A DNA stretch of 64,000 bases, taken from positions 124,001 to 188,000 of the forward strand of contig NZ_FYAU01000029.1 in NCBI RefSeq assembly GCF_900185725.1. The letters run 5' to 3'. Made by a program: the position numbers and the translations under genes. This DNA is from Stappia sp. TSB10P1A. Its GTDB lineage: Bacteria > Pseudomonadota > Alphaproteobacteria > Rhizobiales > Stappiaceae. Positions 25,947-34,256 of the stretch are shown here, one piece after another (within the stretch, counting starts at the first letter, position 1; each line of letters begins with the position of its first letter). Under the pieces are notes generated by a model. That model worked only from the letters and a program-made list of their open reading frames with translations. It did no database searches and had not been told where the DNA came from.

Positions 25947-27005
25947 GTGCAGCAGACCTCACGCGATGTCGGGACGCGCCTTGCCCGAGAGACGGCGGAA
26001 ATCCCGCAGCGGGTCGCGGCGCAGATCGACACCCAGGCACTGCGGTATCGGGAGATCGGAGCCGGGCTCAAGGCGATGCGGCCGGTGGCGGCGGTAACGC
26101 TGGCGCGCGGGTCTTCGGACCACGCGGCGACCTTCCTGAAATATCTTTGCGAGATGCGCGTCGGCATTCCGTTGGCTTCGCTCGGGCCGTCGCTCGCCTC
26201 GGTCTATGACTGCCGGCTGCGGCTCTCCAACATGGTCTCCTTCGCCCTGTCGCAATCCGGACGCAGTCCCGATCTCGTCGCCTTCCAGCGCATGGCCGGC
26301 GAGCAGGGGGCTAGAACCATCGCGCTTGTGAATACCGTGGCCTCGCCGCTCGCGGAGGTGTCGCTGGACGTGGCCGATATCGGTGCAGGCGTCGAGGAAG
26401 CGGTTGCCGCATCGAAGTCCTTCGTTTGCACGCTCAGCGCCGCCGCGGCCATTGTCGATGCCTGGGCCGGCGACAGCGGTCTGGCTGCCGCGCTGGCCGA
26501 CCTGCCGGAGTGCCTGCACCGCGCGCTTGCCTGCGACTGGTCAGGGCTGCTGCCGGTCGCGGCGCACGCTTCTTCTGTCTATGTGATCGCGCGCGGGCCG
26601 GGGCTTGCGGTCGCTCAGGAGGCGGCGCTGAAACTGAAAGAAACCTGCGAGCTGCACGCGGAGAGCTTCAGCGCCGCCGAGGTGATGCACGGGCCGATCC
26701 AGCTCGCTGCCGGCGATCTGTGCGCACTGGTTTTCCTGTCCCGTGACGCGGCCCGGCCGGGTCTGGTTTCGGCGGTTGAGCGGCTGGCGGCGACGGGCAC
26801 GCGGGTGTTCGTCGCCGATCCGCTCGGTGAGGTTGGCGGGTCGGCGGGCGTTACCGCACTGCCCTGTGTCGCCGCTTCCGACCCCCTCCTCGATCCGCTG
26901 TGCCAGATCACTTCGTTCTACCGTTTCGTGGACCACCTGGCCCGCGGGCGGGGGCTCGATCCGGATCGGCCGAGGCTCCTGAAGAAAGTGACGGAGACGA
27001 TATGA
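25947..27005 (+). CDS. Double-SIS-domain aminosugar-phosphate deaminase/isomerase (NagB-II/AgaS-like)
   Basis: Protein of 352 residues containing two SIS domains (about 40–170 and 205–330), like the isomerase half of GlmS without the glutaminase half. LARGSSDHAATFLKYL and ALSQSGRSPDLV are phosphosugar loops, and ALKLKETCELHAESFSAAEVMHGP is the GlmS/NagB-II signature region, with the catalytic-type Glu and the mobile His segment. In place of a classical NagB it should convert GlcN-6-phosphate to fructose-6-phosphate and ammonia. GTG at 25947 follows TAGGAG. The end overlaps nagA. Confidence 0.88.
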   Translation: MQQTSRDVGTRLARETAEIPQRVAAQIDTQALRYREIGAGLKAMRPVAAVTLARGSSDHAATFLKYLCEMRVGIPLASLGPSLASVYDCRLRLSNMVSFALSQSGRSPDLVAFQRMAGEQGARTIALVNTVASPLAEVSLDVADIGAGVEEAVAASKSFVCTLSAAAAIVDAWAGDSGLAAALADLPECLHRALACDWSGLLPVAAHASSVYVIARGPGLAVAQEAALKLKETCELHAESFSAAEVMHGPIQLAAGDLCALVFLSRDAARPGLVSAVERLAATGTRVFVADPLGEVGGSAGVTALPCVAASDPLLDPLCQITSFYRFVDHLARGRGLDPDRPRLLKKVTETI

Positions 27006-28144
27006 CAGACGGTATGGCGCTCATCGCTCCGGCGGTGTTCGACGGAGACACGATGCATCGCGACACGGCTCTCGTGATCGCGGCGGGGCGCGTGCAGGGC
27101 CTGGTTCCGATCAACGCCCTGCCGAAGGGGTTTCCCTCCCGTGTGGTGGAGGCAGCGGTTCTGGCGCCGGGTTTTGTCGACTGGCAGGTGAACGGCGGCG
27201 GCGGCGTGCTGCTCAACGATGTGCCGACGGTCGAGGGCGTGCGGACGATCGCGCAGGCGCATGCCCGTTTCGGCACGACGGCATTGTTGCCGACGGTGAT
27301 CACCGATGCGCAGACCGTGACGGAGCGTGCCGCGGACACGGTGGGCGCGGCGATTGCCGCGGGCGTTCCCGGCATTGTCGGGATCCACTTCGAGGGTCCG
27401 CATATCTCGCCGCAGAAAAACGGTGTGCATGATGCCCGCTTCATCCGCCCGCTTGCGGTGTCCGACATTGCACGGCTCACCCGGTCCGACCTTGGGGTCG
27501 TGGTGGCGACGTTGGCGCCCGAATGCGTCGATCTCGACGACATCGCCCTGCTTGCCGCCCAGGGAGTGATCGTCTCTCTGGGTCATTCCGCGGCCGATTT
27601 CGAACGCGCGACAGCGGCCTTTTCCGCCGGGGCGAGGGCCGTGACGCATCTGTTCAATGCCATGTCCGGACTGCATCACCGGGAGCCGGGGCTTGCCGGC
27701 GCGGCGCTGGCAAATCCGGCGGTCTTCTGCGGATTGATTGCGGATGGCCATCACGTTCACCCGGCGATGCTTGATCTTGTCGCGCGCACTGGTCCGGTCG
27801 GACGGCTGACGCTGGTCACCGACGCCATGTCGTCCGTGGGCTGTGCCGCCGACACGTTCGAGCTCAATGGACGAACCGTGCGCAGGGAAGGTGGTCGTCT
27901 GACCGTCGCCGACGGGACGCTTGCCGGATCCGATCTCGACATGGCCTCGGCTGTCCGGTTCATGGTCGAGCGCTGCGGTGTTGCCCTGCCGGCAGCGCTC
28001 GCGATGGCCTCGCGGGCGCCTGCGGCTCTGCTCGGGCTTTCCGATCGCGGTCATTTGCGCCGTGGCGCAAGTGCGGACATCGTGGCCCTGAATGCCGATC
28101 TGACGGTCGCCTCGGTGCTGATCGGCGGTCGGCCGATCCCGTGA
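27002..28144 (+). CDS. nagA: N-acetylglucosamine-6-phosphate deacetylase
   Basis: Amidohydrolase of 380 residues that removes acetate from GlcNAc-6-phosphate. ATG at 27002 overlaps the SIS gene stop. Family motifs: PGFVDWQVNGGGGVLLND (near 55–72), HFEGPHISPQKNGVHD with the metal-ligand Glu, SLGHSAADF, VTHLFNAMSGLHHREPG, ADGHHVHP and the catalytic Asp in LVTDAMSSVG. It completes a route from MurNAc-6-P or GlcNAc to GlcN-6-P for the upstream SIS enzyme. It is the last gene of the operon and is convergent with the dpp-type ATPase genes. Confidence 0.95.
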   Translation: MTDGMALIAPAVFDGDTMHRDTALVIAAGRVQGLVPINALPKGFPSRVVEAAVLAPGFVDWQVNGGGGVLLNDVPTVEGVRTIAQAHARFGTTALLPTVITDAQTVTERAADTVGAAIAAGVPGIVGIHFEGPHISPQKNGVHDARFIRPLAVSDIARLTRSDLGVVVATLAPECVDLDDIALLAAQGVIVSLGHSAADFERATAAFSAGARAVTHLFNAMSGLHHREPGLAGAALANPAVFCGLIADGHHVHPAMLDLVARTGPVGRLTLVTDAMSSVGCAADTFELNGRTVRREGGRLTVADGTLAGSDLDMASAVRFMVERCGVALPAALAMASRAPAALLGLSDRGHLRRGASADIVALNADLTVASVLIGGRPIP

Positions 28145-28160
28145 TCTGGCCGGCTGGCAG

Positions 28161-29159
28161 CTACCGGTTTTCGGACGCCGTTTCCGCGACCAACCCGTCG
28201 ATCTCGTCGGCATAGTGGCAGGCGCTCAGCCAGTCGGGCTTGTCGGGCCGGGTCGCGGCGAGAGGCGGAACATCCTTCTGGCAGCGGTCCTGGGCGATAT
28301 AGCAGCGCGGGTGAAACAGGCAGCCGCCGGGGCGGTGAGCCAGATTGGGTACATCGCCGCTCAGAACGATGCGTTTGCCGCAAGGCCCGCCTGCCGCACC
28401 CGGAAGCTTGGGCACGGCGGAAATCAGGGCCCGTGTGTAGGGATGGCGCGGCGCGGCGAAAAGGTCGGCCGCGCTCGCCTGTTCCACGAAGCGTCCGAAA
28501 TACATCACGCCGATCCGGTCGCTGAGGTGGCGGACCACGGACAGGTCGTGGCTGATGAAGATGATCGCAAGGCCGAGATCGCGGCGCAACTGCGCGAGCA
28601 GGTTGATGATCTGGCTCTGGATCGACACGTCGAGTGCGGACACCGCCTCGTCGGCGATGATGATCTTGGGCGACAGGGCCAGGGCCCGGGCGATGGCGAT
28701 CCGCTGGCGCTGGCCGCCGGAGAACTGATGCGGCAGCCGGCTCGCCGCCGACTGGGGCAGGCCGATCAGATCGAGGAGCTCGCGCACGCGCGCCGCACGG
28801 CCGGGCCGGTTGTGAACCACCAGCGGTTCGCCGATGATGCGTTCGATCGTATGGCGCGGATTGAGCGAGCCGAACGGATCCTGAAACACCATCTGGATTT
28901 CGCCGCGCAGGCGCTTGAGCGCCCGGCCGCGCGCGGCCATCACGTCCTCGCCCTCATAGAGGATCCGACCGGAACTCGCGGTCGCCAGCCGCATCAATGT
29001 GCGCGCCAGCGTGCTCTTTCCGCATCCCGATTCGCCGACAATGCCGAAGATCTCGCCGCGGGCGAGCGAGAACGACACGCCGTCGAGGGCCAGCACCGAC
29101 TTGCCGCCGGGAGCCGGGTAGTGCTTGACCAGGTCAACGACCGACAGCATTGGGGTCAT
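28161..29159 (-). CDS. Dipeptide/oligopeptide ABC transporter ATP-binding protein (DppF/OppF-like)
   Basis: ATPase of 332 residues. Walker A GESGCGKST lies near residue 48, the signature FSGGQRQR near 150, Walker B KIIIADEAVSALDVS near 172 and the H-loop SHDLSVVRHL near 203. The C-terminal CLFHPRC and AQDRCQKDVPPL segment is the oligopeptide-transporter extension with its conserved cysteines. ATG at 29159 overlaps the DppD-like stop. The operon diverges from the binding protein and permease genes of what is presumably the same transporter. Confidence 0.93.
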   Translation of the reverse strand: MTPMLSVVDLVKHYPAPGGKSVLALDGVSFSLARGEIFGIVGESGCGKSTLARTLMRLATASSGRILYEGEDVMAARGRALKRLRGEIQMVFQDPFGSLNPRHTIERIIGEPLVVHNRPGRAARVRELLDLIGLPQSAASRLPHQFSGGQRQRIAIARALALSPKIIIADEAVSALDVSIQSQIINLLAQLRRDLGLAIIFISHDLSVVRHLSDRIGVMYFGRFVEQASAADLFAAPRHPYTRALISAVPKLPGAAGGPCGKRIVLSGDVPNLAHRPGGCLFHPRCYIAQDRCQKDVPPLAATRPDKPDWLSACHYADEIDGLVAETASENR

Positions 29160-30139
29160 GCGGCAGGGTTCCAGCAATAGGCCACCCGATCATCGCGGGT
29201 GATGCGGGGGGGCAGGTCCGCGCGGCAGCGCGCGATCACCGCGCCGCACCGATCGGCAAAGGCGCAGCCGGGCGGACGGGCGCCCGGCGCCGGCACGGTG
29301 CCGGGGATCGCCGGCAGGGACACACCCGGCGGATTGGCTGCGGGAATGCTGCGCAACAGCGCTTCGGTATAGCGATGCAGCGGTGTCCGGAACACCGCGG
29401 CGACCGGACCCTGCTCGACGACGCGCCCTGCATACATGACGGCGACGGTGTCGCATGTCTCGGCGACGACGCCGAGATCATGGGTGACGAGCAGGCACGC
29501 CATGCCGAAGCGCTCCCGCATGCGGGCGATCAGTTCGAGGATCTGCGCCTGGATCGTCACGTCGAGTGCGGTGGTCGGCTCGTCGGCGATCAGCACCGCC
29601 GGCTCGCAGGCGATCGCCATGGCAATCATCACGCGCTGGCGCTGTCCGCCGGAGAGCTGGAACGGATAGCGGTCGAGCTGGTCGGGGCTTGCGGGCAGGC
29701 CGACGAGTTCCAGCAGTCGGAGGACCTCGTCGCGGCGCGCGGTTCCGCTCAGGCCGCGATGGATCTCGAGCACCTCGCCGATCTGGGCGCCGATCGTCAT
29801 GATCGGGTTGAGCGAGGTCATCGGCTCCTGGAAGATCATCGCGATGTCGCGGCCCCGAATGGCGTTGAACTCGGCTTCCGAAAGTCCCGACAGCGGGCGA
29901 CCGCGAAAACGGATGTCCCCTGCGGCATGCCGGACCGCAGCCGCCGGCAACAGGCCGAGTATCGACAGCGCCGTGATCGTCTTGCCGCTTCCGGACTCGC
30001 CGACAAGACCCATCATCTCGCCCTCCTCGAGCGCGAGCGACACGTCCTCCACCAGCGCTCCGATGCGCGCTTCCAGCCGAAGCCCGTCGACCGCAAGGAC
30101 GACCTGCTTTGTGGTTGCGGCGGTTGCCGGTAAACTCAT
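29156..30139 (-). CDS. Dipeptide/oligopeptide ABC transporter ATP-binding protein (DppD/OppD-like)
   Basis: ATPase of 327 residues with Walker [14 protein letters not shown], signature [12 protein letters not shown], Walker [17 protein letters not shown] and H-loop THDLGVVAE. The C-terminal [20 protein letters not shown] carries the oligopeptide-type cysteines. ATG at 30139 follows GGAGGAATGGGC; the 84 extra residues of the longer frame have no such signal and cross the promoter region. It is the first gene of the minus-strand half of a split transporter. Confidence 0.93.
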   Translation of the reverse strand: MSLPATAATTKQVVLAVDGLRLEARIGALVEDVSLALEEGEMMGLVGESGSGKTITALSILGLLPAAAVRHAAGDIRFRGRPLSGLSEAEFNAIRGRDIAMIFQEPMTSLNPIMTIGAQIGEVLEIHRGLSGTARRDEVLRLLELVGLPASPDQLDRYPFQLSGGQRQRVMIAMAIACEPAVLIADEPTTALDVTIQAQILELIARMRERFGMACLLVTHDLGVVAETCDTVAVMYAGRVVEQGPVAAVFRTPLHRYTEALLRSIPAANPPGVSLPAIPGTVPAPGARPPGCAFADRCGAVIARCRADLPPRITRDDRVAYCWNPAA

Positions 30140-30433
30140 CTGCCCATTCCTCCGGTGCGATATCCGGACGCGCGATCCAGGCGGCTGTCCCGTTCTGCGA
30201 GTGGTCCGCGAAATTTGTCCGATATTGGTCCGCTCTGAATCGCCGGAAACTTGTAAATGGTTTTTAGGTGGACTACCATACACATGCTTGGCGACGGCCC
30301 GCAAGACGGTGTTGGCATGAGTGACCCGGGAAGGGATCTTGCCAGTTCTCGCAGGGACGCGGACCCTGTTTCGGGACGCGCGCCACCACATTGACGCATC
30401 AGGAATTGATCCATCACGGGAGGGTTATGGTTC
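30140..30433. promoter_or_regulatory. Divergent promoter region of the split peptide transporter, with an ATGGT/ACCAT inverted repeat
   Basis: This 294-base gap separates dppD-like (minus) and dppA-like (plus) genes. ATGGT at 30257–30261 and ACCAT at 30275–30279 form an inverted repeat with a 13-base spacer. They overlap a weak promoter-like pair, TTGTAA at 30251–30256 and TACCAT at 30274–30279 (17-base spacing), directed toward dppA. The TGGT half-sites recall the repeats before murQ, so the UTRA-type GntR may act here. Nothing coding is visible in the gap. Confidence 0.4.
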
Positions 30434-31948
30434 ATGGTTAGTCTGCGCGCGTTCCTCATTGCATCCGCTGCCGCGCTGGCCATCGGCGCCGCGGCCTCGG
30501 CCCCGGCTTGGGCCGCTTCGCTGGAGGTGGCGGTCGACAGTTCGCCGTCCGGTCTCGACCCGCATATCGTCACGGCGTTCTCGTCGTTCCAGATCATCGA
30601 CGGGACCGTTTATGAAGGTCTTACGGCGCTCGACGGCGACCTCAACATCGTTCCGGGCCTCGCCACCGGCTGGACCATCTCGGACGACAAGAAGACCTAT
30701 ACGTTCACGCTGCGCGACGGCGTGACCTTCCACAGCGGCGGAACCATGACGTCGCAGGATGTCGCCGCGAGCCTGGCGCGGGTTCGCGCCGAGGCGACGG
30801 GCTCACCGCTTGCCAGCCGGCTGACGGCGGTGGAGGCGATCGAGACGCCGGATCCGCTGACCGTCGTGCTCAAGCTGTCGGCTCCCTCCGCGCCGCTCCT
30901 GTCTTCGCTGTCGACGATCGCGATCGTGCCGGCGACATACGCGGAGGATCTCGAGACGCTGCAGCGCGCGCCCGACGGCACCGGTCCGTTTCGCTTCACC
31001 TCCTGGCAGCCGAACGTGAAGATCGGGCTCGAGGCGAATGCCGGTTACTGGCAGGAGGGACTGCCCAAGCTCGATGGCATCAATTTCAACATCGTGCCGG
31101 AAGCGGCGACGCGCCAGGTCGGCCTGACCAGCGGCCAATATCACATCCTGCCCAACATCGATGGGGTGAACGCCCTGCAGTTGCAGGGGCAGCCGGGCAT
31201 CGAGATCGCCGACACGCTGGAACTTGCCTATTCACTGGTCGGGTTGAACGTCAGCCGGCCGCCGCTCGACAATCCGAAGGTGCGCGAGGCGCTCAACTAC
31301 GCGATCAACCGCGACGATCTGGTTCAGGCCGCGCTCTTCGGTGCCGGCAGGCCGGGCGGGCCGCTGTCTCCCGCCCTGACGAATTTCGCGGTTCCGACCA
31401 GCGAATTCGCCTGCTTCACGCCGGACGCGGACAAGGCGAAGAGCCTGCTTGCGGACGCCGGCGTCACAACGCCGGTGGATCTGGGGCTGCTCGTCCTGCC
31501 GCGCGATTCCACCAAGGCGATGGCCCAGGTGCTCCAGCAGCAGTTCGCGGCCATCGGCGTCAACGTCACCTTGAACATTCCGGAGATCGGCCAGTTCGTG
31601 CAGGACTGGCGGAACTCGGAGTTCGACCTGTTCGTCTCGCTCAACTCGGGCACGATCGAGCCGGACGACTACTTCTACCGGACGTTCAAGACCGGCGGGT
31701 CGACCAACGTCTTCAAGTACTCGAACGAGGAACTCGACGCGCTGCTGGAAGCCGGCCGCACGCAGACGGAGGTGGCCGAGCGCCAGACCATCTATCGCGA
31801 GGTGCAGGAGACGCTCGCCTGCGACGGCCCTGTGCTGTTCCTGACCTATGGCCAGATCTACACCGCCATGCGCGCGCAGGTTGACGGCTATCAGATCTAT
31901 CCGAACCGGTCGCTCGCCTCGCTCAAGGCCGTCTCGCTCGGAAACTGA
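30434..31948 (+). CDS. Peptide ABC transporter substrate-binding protein (DppA-like, family 5)
   Basis: Periplasmic family 5 binding protein of 504 residues with a signal peptide (FLIASAAALAIGAAASAPAWA, cut before SLEVAVD near residue 29). The SBP_bac_5 layout is clear: GTVYEGLTALDGDLNIVPGL, TFTLRDGVTFHSG, and NPKVREALNYAINRDDLVQA in the middle. ATG at 30434 follows GGGAGGG. In the context of murQ, nagA, nagK and an AnmK-like kinase, muropeptides or aminosugar peptides are possible ligands, but no sequence feature proves this. A hairpin follows the stop codon. Confidence 0.93.
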   Translation: MVSLRAFLIASAAALAIGAAASAPAWAASLEVAVDSSPSGLDPHIVTAFSSFQIIDGTVYEGLTALDGDLNIVPGLATGWTISDDKKTYTFTLRDGVTFHSGGTMTSQDVAASLARVRAEATGSPLASRLTAVEAIETPDPLTVVLKLSAPSAPLLSSLSTIAIVPATYAEDLETLQRAPDGTGPFRFTSWQPNVKIGLEANAGYWQEGLPKLDGINFNIVPEAATRQVGLTSGQYHILPNIDGVNALQLQGQPGIEIADTLELAYSLVGLNVSRPPLDNPKVREALNYAINRDDLVQAALFGAGRPGGPLSPALTNFAVPTSEFACFTPDADKAKSLLADAGVTTPVDLGLLVLPRDSTKAMAQVLQQQFAAIGVNVTLNIPEIGQFVQDWRNSEFDLFVSLNSGTIEPDDYFYRTFKTGGSTNVFKYSNEELDALLEAGRTQTEVAERQTIYREVQETLACDGPVLFLTYGQIYTAMRAQVDGYQIYPNRSLASLKAVSLGN

Positions 31949-31985
31949 GCCGGCGGCGCCTGCACTGCGAGCACCGAATACCGCT

Positions 31986-32012
31986 GGCGCGGGTCCCGGA
32001 CGGACCCGTGCC
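31986..32012 (+). other. Intercistronic hairpin after the peptide-binding-protein gene
   Basis: GGCGCGGGTCC at 31986–31996 pairs with GGACCCGTGCC at 32002–32012 (11 positions, one wobble) around a five-base loop, 37 bases after the dppA-like stop. No T-run. This is the third case in the window of a stable hairpin directly after an ABC binding-protein gene. Confidence 0.6.
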
Positions 32013-32113
32013 GGACGGCCTCTCCGAAAGTGTCGGCTGACGGTTTGGCCGCAGGCCGGGGAGCGACCGTCGCCTCCCTCGGAACGACATACGGACCAAC
32101 GGCGCTAGAACCC

Positions 32114-33067
32114 ATGCTGTTTCTCAATCGGCTCCGACGGCGACTCTTCGACCTGGCGCTCGTCATCATCGGCGTGTCGGTGCTGGTGTTCGCCTTCATC
32201 CGGATGATCCCCGGCGACGCCGTGGCGATCATGCTCGGCTCCAACGCGGAGGTGACGCCGGAGCGCATCGCCGCGGTTCGCAGCCGGCTCGGCCTCGACC
32301 TGCCGATCCACGAACAGTACATCGCCTGGCTTTCCGACGTGCTGGCGGGCAATTTCGGTGTCTCGATCTGGACGGGGCGGCCGGTGATCGAGGAAATCGC
32401 GGCCCATGTCTGGCCGACGCTGCAACTGACGCTGCTGGCCCTGCTGACCGCCATCGTGCTGGCGATCCCGCTCGGCATCCTGATGGCCCGCATCCGGGGC
32501 AGGCGGGGAGAAGCGCTCGTGCAGGCGGGGTCGGTTGTCGGCCTGACCATCCCGCCGTTCTGGCTCGGCATCCTCATGATCCTGGTACTGTCGAGCGTCG
32601 CCCCCGGCGTGCAGATGCTCGGCTATGTGCCGTTCTTGCAGGATCCGCTCGGCAATCTCACGCGGCTGATCCTTCCGGCCTTTGCCTTGTCGCTGCCGAT
32701 CACCGCCAATCTTGCCCGCTTGCTGCGTTCGACGCTGCTCGAGGCCCTGCAGCAGGACTATATCCGCACCGCCCGCGCCAAGGGCATGCCGGCGCGCCGC
32801 ATTCTCTATCGCCATGCCCTGCGCAATGCGCTGATCCCGTTCGTCACGTCGGTCGGGATCATGGCCGGATATCTGCTCGGCGGGGCGATCGTCATTGAGC
32901 AGGTGTTCGCAATACCCGGTCTCGGCCGGCTGATCCTGGGCGCGATCGCGGAGCGCAACTATCCGCTTATCCAGGCGACCATCCTGCTGGTCACCTGCAG
33001 CTTCGTGCTGGTCAACTTCATCGTCGACGTGATCTACGCCATGATCGATCCGAGGATCCAGGGATGA
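32114..33067 (+). CDS. Peptide ABC transporter permease (DppB-like)
   Basis: Inner-membrane permease of 317 residues with six predicted membrane segments. ATG at 32114 gives MLFLNRLRRRLFDLALVII, the usual DppB opening; the 28 residues of the longer frame look non-coding. LVFAFIRMIPGDAV and the coupling loop IRTARAKGMPARRILYRHAL are DppB features. The end overlaps the next gene by ATGA. Confidence 0.94.
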   Translation: MLFLNRLRRRLFDLALVIIGVSVLVFAFIRMIPGDAVAIMLGSNAEVTPERIAAVRSRLGLDLPIHEQYIAWLSDVLAGNFGVSIWTGRPVIEEIAAHVWPTLQLTLLALLTAIVLAIPLGILMARIRGRRGEALVQAGSVVGLTIPPFWLGILMILVLSSVAPGVQMLGYVPFLQDPLGNLTRLILPAFALSLPITANLARLLRSTLLEALQQDYIRTARAKGMPARRILYRHALRNALIPFVTSVGIMAGYLLGGAIVIEQVFAIPGLGRLILGAIAERNYPLIQATILLVTCSFVLVNFIVDVIYAMIDPRIQG

Positions 33068-33942
33068 GTGGCACCTCCCCCCCGCCCGAACCGCCCGCCG
33101 CAGTGCTTCCGCACCGCCGAGGTCCGCGTCTTCCGGCCCCCACGCTCTACAACATGTCGCTCGGCATGATCGTCGTGCTGGCCATGGCTGCGATCTTCGC
33201 GCCGGTGATCGCGCCCTATGATCCCCTTTATCAGGACATTCTGGCCCGTCTCAAGGGGCCGTCGGCGGCGCATTGGCTCGGGACGGATCAGTTCGGGCGC
33301 GACGTGCTGTCGCGCATCCTGTTCGGCCTGCGCTCGTCGCTGATGATCTCCGGCGGCGCGGTGTTCGCCGCCTTTCTCGCCGGCAGCCTGCTCGGGCTGA
33401 CGGCTGCCTATTACAAGGGCTGGGCCGACCGCATCATCATGCGGCTGATGGACGTGCTGTTCGCTTTCCCGGTGATGCTGTTGGCAATCGGCGTGATCGC
33501 GTTGCTCGGCCCGGGCGCGACCCCGACGGCGACGGCCATCGGTATCGTCTACACGCCGATTTTCGCGCGGCTGCTGCGTGGCCCCGCCCTGGTGGTCGCG
33601 GAAAGCGACTATGTCCTGAACGCAAGGGCGATCGGGGCCTCGGACGCGCGCATCATCTTCCTGCACATCCTGCCCAATCTGGTCAGCGTGATCCTGGTGC
33701 AATTCAGCCTACTGCTGTCGTCGGCCATCCTCGTCGAGGCCTCCCTGTCCTTTCTCGGGCTCGGCACCCAGCCGCCGGTGCCCTCGCTCGGCATGATGCT
33801 GTCGGAGGGGCGCGGCTTTCTGTTCCTGGCCCCTTGGGCCGCGGTTTTCTCGGGCTTTGCCATCCTGATCGTCGCCTTTGCGCTCAATCTTTTCGGCGAT
33901 GCGCTACGCGACGAACTCGACCCGCGATTGCGCCAGGCCTGA
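33064..33942 (+). CDS. Peptide ABC transporter permease (DppC-like)
   Basis: Second permease, 292 residues. The proline-rich start is followed by a membrane helix (MSLGMIVVLAMAAIFAPVIA), the DppC motif HWLGTDQFGRDVLSRILFG and the coupling loop LNARAIGASDARIIFLHILP. ATG at 33064 overlaps the DppB-like stop. The ubiquitin-fold gene at 33983 begins 40 bases after this stop on the same strand, so it could be co-transcribed. Confidence 0.94.
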   Translation: MSGTSPPPEPPAAVLPHRRGPRLPAPTLYNMSLGMIVVLAMAAIFAPVIAPYDPLYQDILARLKGPSAAHWLGTDQFGRDVLSRILFGLRSSLMISGGAVFAAFLAGSLLGLTAAYYKGWADRIIMRLMDVLFAFPVMLLAIGVIALLGPGATPTATAIGIVYTPIFARLLRGPALVVAESDYVLNARAIGASDARIIFLHILPNLVSVILVQFSLLLSSAILVEASLSFLGLGTQPPVPSLGMMLSEGRGFLFLAPWAAVFSGFAILIVAFALNLFGDALRDELDPRLRQA

Positions 33943-33982
33943 GGCGTCTGGCGAGGATCGCATGTAACCATGGGAGCTGCTG

Positions 33983-34219
33983 ATGCAAGACCCTCTGGAG
34001 ATTACCGTCAACCGCCGGCGCTTCGACCGTAACGCCGGCGTGCATGCGGCAATGACGGCCGAAGCCATCGCGACGCTCGTCGGCGTGCCGGTGCGCAACG
34101 CCATTGTCGAGCGCGAAGTCGGCCCCGGCGCCTATGAGCGGCTGGCCCCTGGCGACGAGATATCTGTCAAGACGGGCATGCATTTCCTGGTGACCCGGGA
34201 ATTCGTGATGGGCGGCTGA
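33983..34219 (+). CDS. Small ubiquitin-fold protein ending in Gly-Gly
   Basis: Protein of 78 residues with a ThiS/MoaD or prokaryotic ubiquitin-like pattern: ITVNRRRFDR at the start, MTAEAIATLVGVP as the helix, APGDEISVKTGMHFLV before the end, and a free C-terminal MGG. The pattern of GDEI-V-TGMHFLV resembles bacterial multi-ubiquitin-type domains more than classical ThiS; this comparison is from memory. The mature GG tail suits adenylation and thiocarboxylation by the E1-like enzyme encoded 37 bases downstream. Target (sulfur transfer or protein conjugation) is unknown. Confidence 0.75.
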   Translation: MQDPLEITVNRRRFDRNAGVHAAMTAEAIATLVGVPVRNAIVEREVGPGAYERLAPGDEISVKTGMHFLVTREFVMGG

Positions 34220-34256
34220 GGCGGCCACATCAGGTCCAGCGAAGGGGGGGAGGAGC

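Noticed and set aside
30140-30391. 84-residue N-terminal extension of the DppD-like ATPase
   Set aside because: It crosses the divergent promoter region, is unlike any DppD, and ATG 30139 has a strong GGAGGAAT site.
33983-34219. Assignment of the 78-residue Gly-Gly protein as ThiS of thiamine synthesis
   Set aside because: No thiG, thiO, thiE or thiC gene is nearby and the C-terminal pattern differs from ThiS, so it was left as an unassigned ubiquitin-fold carrier.
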